From an uncultured Ruminococcus sp. (GTDB lineage Bacteria; Bacillota; Clostridia; Oscillospirales; Acutalibacteraceae), in the NCBI GenBank assembly GCA_902772755.1, contig CACYCD010000044.1, positions 1 to 9,188 on the forward strand: a stretch of 9,188 bases of DNA, given 5' to 3'. The notes under the pieces were generated by a model. The model saw only the letters and a program-made list of their open reading frames with translations, was not told the DNA's origin and did no database searches. A program made the translations under genes and the position numbers. This document shows, piece after piece, positions 7,093-9,188 of this stretch (position 1 is the first letter of the stretch; each line of letters opens with the position of its first letter).

Positions 7093-8223
7093 CTAAATTC
7101 TTGTTCCTAAAATAGTTTTGTTTTCATTGTAGTAATATTCAAAGCTGTTGTTTTCAAGTGCCGTGCGAATCTCTGCCATTAGATTATTGTAGAAAAACAG
7201 ATTGTGAGTGACAGCCAGACGCATATACAGCATCTCATCAGCTTTTTTCAGATGTCTTAAATATGCACGTGAAAAGCTCTTGCAGGTGGGACACGTGCAT
7301 TTTTCGTCAATCGGTTTCAGATCCTTCTGATACTTCTGATTGTTGATATTGATTATACCGCTTTTTGTAAACAGATGCCCGTGACGTGCGTTCCTGCTGG
7401 GCATTACGCAGTCAAAGAGGTCAACGCCCCGATGCACCGATTCAAGGATATTCACGGGGGTTCCCACTCCCATAAGATATCTTATCTTGTCAGCGGGCAT
7501 ATACGGTTCGATAGCTTCTATTGTTCTGTACATCTCTTCCGCCGTTTCTCCCACAGCCAAGCCACCGATAGCATAGCCGTCAAGCTGCAGTGAGGCTATG
7601 TCCTTCATATGATGTATCCTAAGATCCTCATAAGTAGAACCCTGATTGATTCCGAACAGCATTTGTTTCTTATTGAGCGTTTCAGGCAGGGAGTTAAGTC
7701 TGTCCATTTCTGCCTTACAGCGTTCAAGCCAGCGTGTGGTGCGTTCGATCGAATTTTTTACATAATCGTAGGGTGAGGGATTTTCAATGCACTCGTCAAA
7801 AGCCATTGCAATGGTTGAACCGAGGTTTGACTGAATCTGCATTGATTCTTCGGGACCCATAAATATTTTGCGACCGTCAATATGCGAAGAGAAGTACACA
7901 CCTTCCTCCTTGATATTCCTCAGCTGAGCCAGTGAAAACACCTGAAATCCGCCTGAATCCGTGAGGATAGGACCCTCCCACCTTGTGAGCGAGTGAAGCC
8001 CTCCCAGCTCTCTTATTATGCTGTCGCCTGTTCTGACGTGCAGATGATAGGTGTTGCACAGCATCACCTGACAGCCGATATCCGAAAGATCAAGTGCCGA
8101 CAGCCCACCCTTGATAGCCGCCGCCGTGGCAACATTCATAAAACACGGTGTCTTAAAAATCCCGTGAGGAGTGACAAATTCACCCAAACGGGCATTATTT
8201 TCTTTTTTGATAAGTCTATACAT
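7093..8223 (-). CDS. tgt: tRNA-guanine transglycosylase (queuine/preQ1 type)
   Basis: Tgt exchanges guanine 34 in GUN-anticodon tRNAs (Asp, Asn, His, Tyr) for preQ1; QueA then completes the next step to queuosine. The 376-residue length matches bacterial Tgt. LTDSGGFQVFSL (87-98) contains the general base D89. GSTIAMAFDEC (135-145) and FGINQGS (190-196) are conserved binding segments. DLFDCVMPSRNARHG (268-282) holds the nucleophile D271. The zinc site is CTCPTC (C309, C311, C314) with H340. The N-terminal PCFMNVATAAAIKGG deviates slightly from the usual PVFM-VGT form. The start ATG has only a weak AGGT-type site upstream. A possible own promoter lies at 8259-8286. It is separated from queA by a small unknown gene and a broken antitoxin-like gene, whereas queA and tgt are commonly adjacent. 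Confidence 0.97.
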   Translation of the reverse strand: MYRLIKKENNARLGEFVTPHGIFKTPCFMNVATAAAIKGGLSALDLSDIGCQVMLCNTYHLHVRTGDSIIRELGGLHSLTRWEGPILTDSGGFQVFSLAQLRNIKEEGVYFSSHIDGRKIFMGPEESMQIQSNLGSTIAMAFDECIENPSPYDYVKNSIERTTRWLERCKAEMDRLNSLPETLNKKQMLFGINQGSTYEDLRIHHMKDIASLQLDGYAIGGLAVGETAEEMYRTIEAIEPYMPADKIRYLMGVGTPVNILESVHRGVDLFDCVMPSRNARHGHLFTKSGIININNQKYQKDLKPIDEKCTCPTCKSFSRAYLRHLKKADEMLYMRLAVTHNLFFYNNLMAEIRTALENNSFEYYYNENKTILGTRI

Positions 8224-8389
8224 AATTTACCTGCTTATTTTCTGCCGGATCTTTTTGTGTCATACCAGCGTTGTTCCTTGTGTCAATTATTGCCTGTATT
8301 ATATTAAATTAGGGACGCAGGGCATCATATTCTTTTTTAAATTCGGGATCTGCCAGTTGTTCGTTCAGAAAATCATTAAAATTTGTCAT
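8216..8389 (-). pseudogene. Broken XRE-family (HigA-like) antitoxin gene
   Basis: On the - strand an ATG at 8389, with AGGGAGG (8399-8405) 9 bases upstream, opens a 26-codon frame reading MTNFNDFLNEQLADPEFKK then EYDALRP and TAA (8311-8309). That is the start typical of XRE helix-turn-helix antitoxins of HigBA-like systems. Beyond the TAA the same frame continues FNIIQAIIDTRNNAGMTQKD then PAENKQ. This matches the expected first helices of the HTH (family pattern: EFNIIQALIDARK-AGLTQ-LAE). A single base change (GAA to TAA) would explain the stop. The remainder of the HTH is missing: the frame meets TAG at 8216, inside the tgt start. No toxin gene is seen beside it. I infer a decayed gene with both a nonsense mutation and a 3' deletion. 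A functional 26-residue peptide cannot be excluded but is unlikely. Confidence 0.7.
8259..8286 (-). promoter_or_regulatory. Possible promoter of tgt within the broken antitoxin gene
   Basis: On the - strand a consensus TTGACA (8286-8281) is followed after 16 bases by TATGAC (8264-8259), which is preceded by TGG (8267-8265) as an extended -10. Transcription would begin near 8252, leaving a leader of about 30 bases before the tgt ATG. The -10 hexamer matches only four of six positions, so this is a moderate prediction. Transcription from queA could equally supply tgt. Confidence 0.4.
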
Positions 8390-8403
8390 TTGATTTAACC
8401 TCC

Positions 8404-8583
8404 CTAATGTGCGAGTTCCTCAAATGCTTTGCGGTATTTGTCGAGGATGTGCTTTGATATAAGCTCAAACTTTTTTTCGTCATATTCATCACCGGAAAGA
8501 TTAAGCAAATATTCAATAAGCTTATCCAGATGTTCCTCGGGAATAATATCCACAAGCTGCTTAACATATTCTCTTTCGCTCAT
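8404..8583 (-). CDS. Small helical protein of unknown function (59 residues)
   Basis: I do not recognise this protein. I start it at the ATG at 8583, because AAAGGAG (8594-8600, - strand) stands 10 bases upstream; the longer frame beginning at 8628 would overlap the end of queA. The 59 residues are rich in Glu, Lys and Leu, lack cysteine, and look fully helical: MSEREYVKQLVDIIPEEHLD then KLIEYLLNL, a short acidic turn GDEYDE, and a second helix ending KYRKAFEELAH. No signal peptide or membrane segment is visible. It lies 25 bases after queA and 14 bases before the broken antitoxin gene, in the same direction. That spacing suggests it belonged to the same small cassette, perhaps a toxin-antitoxin partner or remnant, but it is not a RelE/HigB toxin by sequence. 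The intact ribosome binding site and reading frame suggest it may still be expressed. Confidence 0.7.
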   Translation of the reverse strand: MSEREYVKQLVDIIPEEHLDKLIEYLLNLSGDEYDEKKFELISKHILDKYRKAFEELAH

Positions 8584-8608
8584 GAAAAACCAACTCCTTT
8601 TTAAAATC

Positions 8609-9188
8609 TCAGCAGATAAAACACGCATCTCCGAAAGAAAAGAACCTGTACCGCTCTTTAACAGCTGTTTTGTAAGCGTTCATAACATTGTCATAGCCGG
8701 CAAAAGCCGATACAAGCATAATAAGCGTGCTTTCGGGCAGATGAAAATTTGTGATAAGCCCGTCAAGAACCTTGAAGTCAAACCCGGGATAGATAAAAAT
8801 ATCCGTCCAGCCGTCACAGGCGATGACTTCACCGTATTTTGCAGCCACGCTTTCCAGAGTGCGACAGGAGGTAGTGCCTACGGCTATAACTCGCTTGCCG
8901 TTTTGTTTGGTTTTTTGTATCAACTCGGCGGTTTCCTCCGGCACTTCAAAATGTTCGCTGTGCATTTTGTGATTTTGGACATCATCGACCTTTACGGGAC
9001 GGAAGGTACCAAGACCTACATGCAGTGTTACATAGCCGATGTTTACACCCTTTTGCCTGATTTTTTCAAGCAGTTCCTTTGTGAAGTGCAGTCCTGCCGT
9101 GGGAGCGGCTGCCGAGCCCAGCTCATTGCTGTATACTGTTTGATATCTCTCTTTGTCCTCCAGCTTTTTGTGGATATAGGGTGGCAGA
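8609..9188 (-). CDS. queA: S-adenosylmethionine:tRNA ribosyltransferase-isomerase QueA, C-terminal part
   Basis: QueA moves and isomerises the ribosyl group of S-adenosylmethionine onto preQ1-modified tRNA, making epoxyqueuosine, the step after Tgt. The frame is open to the window edge, so the 5' end lies outside. The visible 192 residues are the C-terminal half or slightly more of a protein usually about 340 long. Conserved blocks are [35 protein letters not shown], the [15 protein letters not shown] segment, [20 protein letters not shown] followed by [19 protein letters not shown], and the C-terminal [13 protein letters not shown]. The stop is TGA at 8611-8609. It points the same way as tgt but is separated from it by about 385 bases holding a 59-residue gene and a broken antitoxin-like gene. 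Confidence 0.97.
   Translation of the reverse strand, partial: LPPYIHKKLEDKERYQTVYSNELGSAAAPTAGLHFTKELLEKIRQKGVNIGYVTLHVGLGTFRPVKVDDVQNHKMHSEHFEVPEETAELIQKTKQNGKRVIAVGTTSCRTLESVAAKYGEVIACDGWTDIFIYPGFDFKVLDGLITNFHLPESTLIMLVSAFAGYDNVMNAYKTAVKERYRFFSFGDACFIC

Noticed and set aside
8298..8303. TATAAT on the - strand inside the antitoxin remnant
   Set aside because: No acceptable -35 hexamer at 16-18 bases upstream (GATGCC at 17). The TTGACA/TATGAC pair nearby is a better promoter candidate.
8584..8628. Longer start for the 59-residue protein at 8628
   Set aside because: It would overlap the queA end, and the clear AAAGGAG site lies between this start and the ATG at 8583.

Overview
The window reads as a chromosomal segment of a Gram-positive bacterium of the class Clostridia. 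A Ruminococcus-like member of the Oscillospiraceae is my best guess, from protein style, moderate GC content and gene order; this is inference, with no database comparison. The gene set (sepF, ylmH, divIVA, ileS, lspA, rluD) is the tail of the Firmicutes division (dcw) cluster. It is followed by yajC and, on the opposite strand, by queA, tgt and an acetyltransferase gene.

Layout, left half (+ strand, 1-6092). The C-terminal part of SepF (5' end outside the window) overlaps ylmH at TAATG. Next come divIVA and ileS with short gaps. Unlike in Bacillus subtilis, there is no room for a T-box leader before ileS, no ylmG between sepF and ylmH, and no ylyA before lspA. A strong hairpin plus T tract follows ileS, then lspA and rluD overlap each other. 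These genes serve FtsZ-ring anchoring, an S4-domain ribosome factor, pole and curvature marking, tRNA-Ile charging, lipoprotein signal peptide removal and 23S rRNA pseudouridylation.

Middle (6093-6633). yajC (SecDF-YajC translocon accessory) has its own near-consensus sigma-A promoter and ends at a 15-bp perfect hairpin. The hairpin lies between yajC and the convergent acetyltransferase gene and probably serves both strands.

Right half (- strand, 9188 down to 6634). queA (partial), a 59-residue unknown helical protein, a broken XRE-family antitoxin-like gene, tgt and a GNAT acetyltransferase gene lie in one direction. QueA and Tgt are two steps of queuosine tRNA modification. Between them sits what looks like the debris of a toxin-antitoxin-type cassette. 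Its second gene has an in-frame TAA at codon 27, and the homologous reading continues past it until it runs into the tgt start. This is the most distinctive thing in the window. I see no CRISPR array, insertion sequence, rRNA or tRNA, and no convincing novel multi-gene system.
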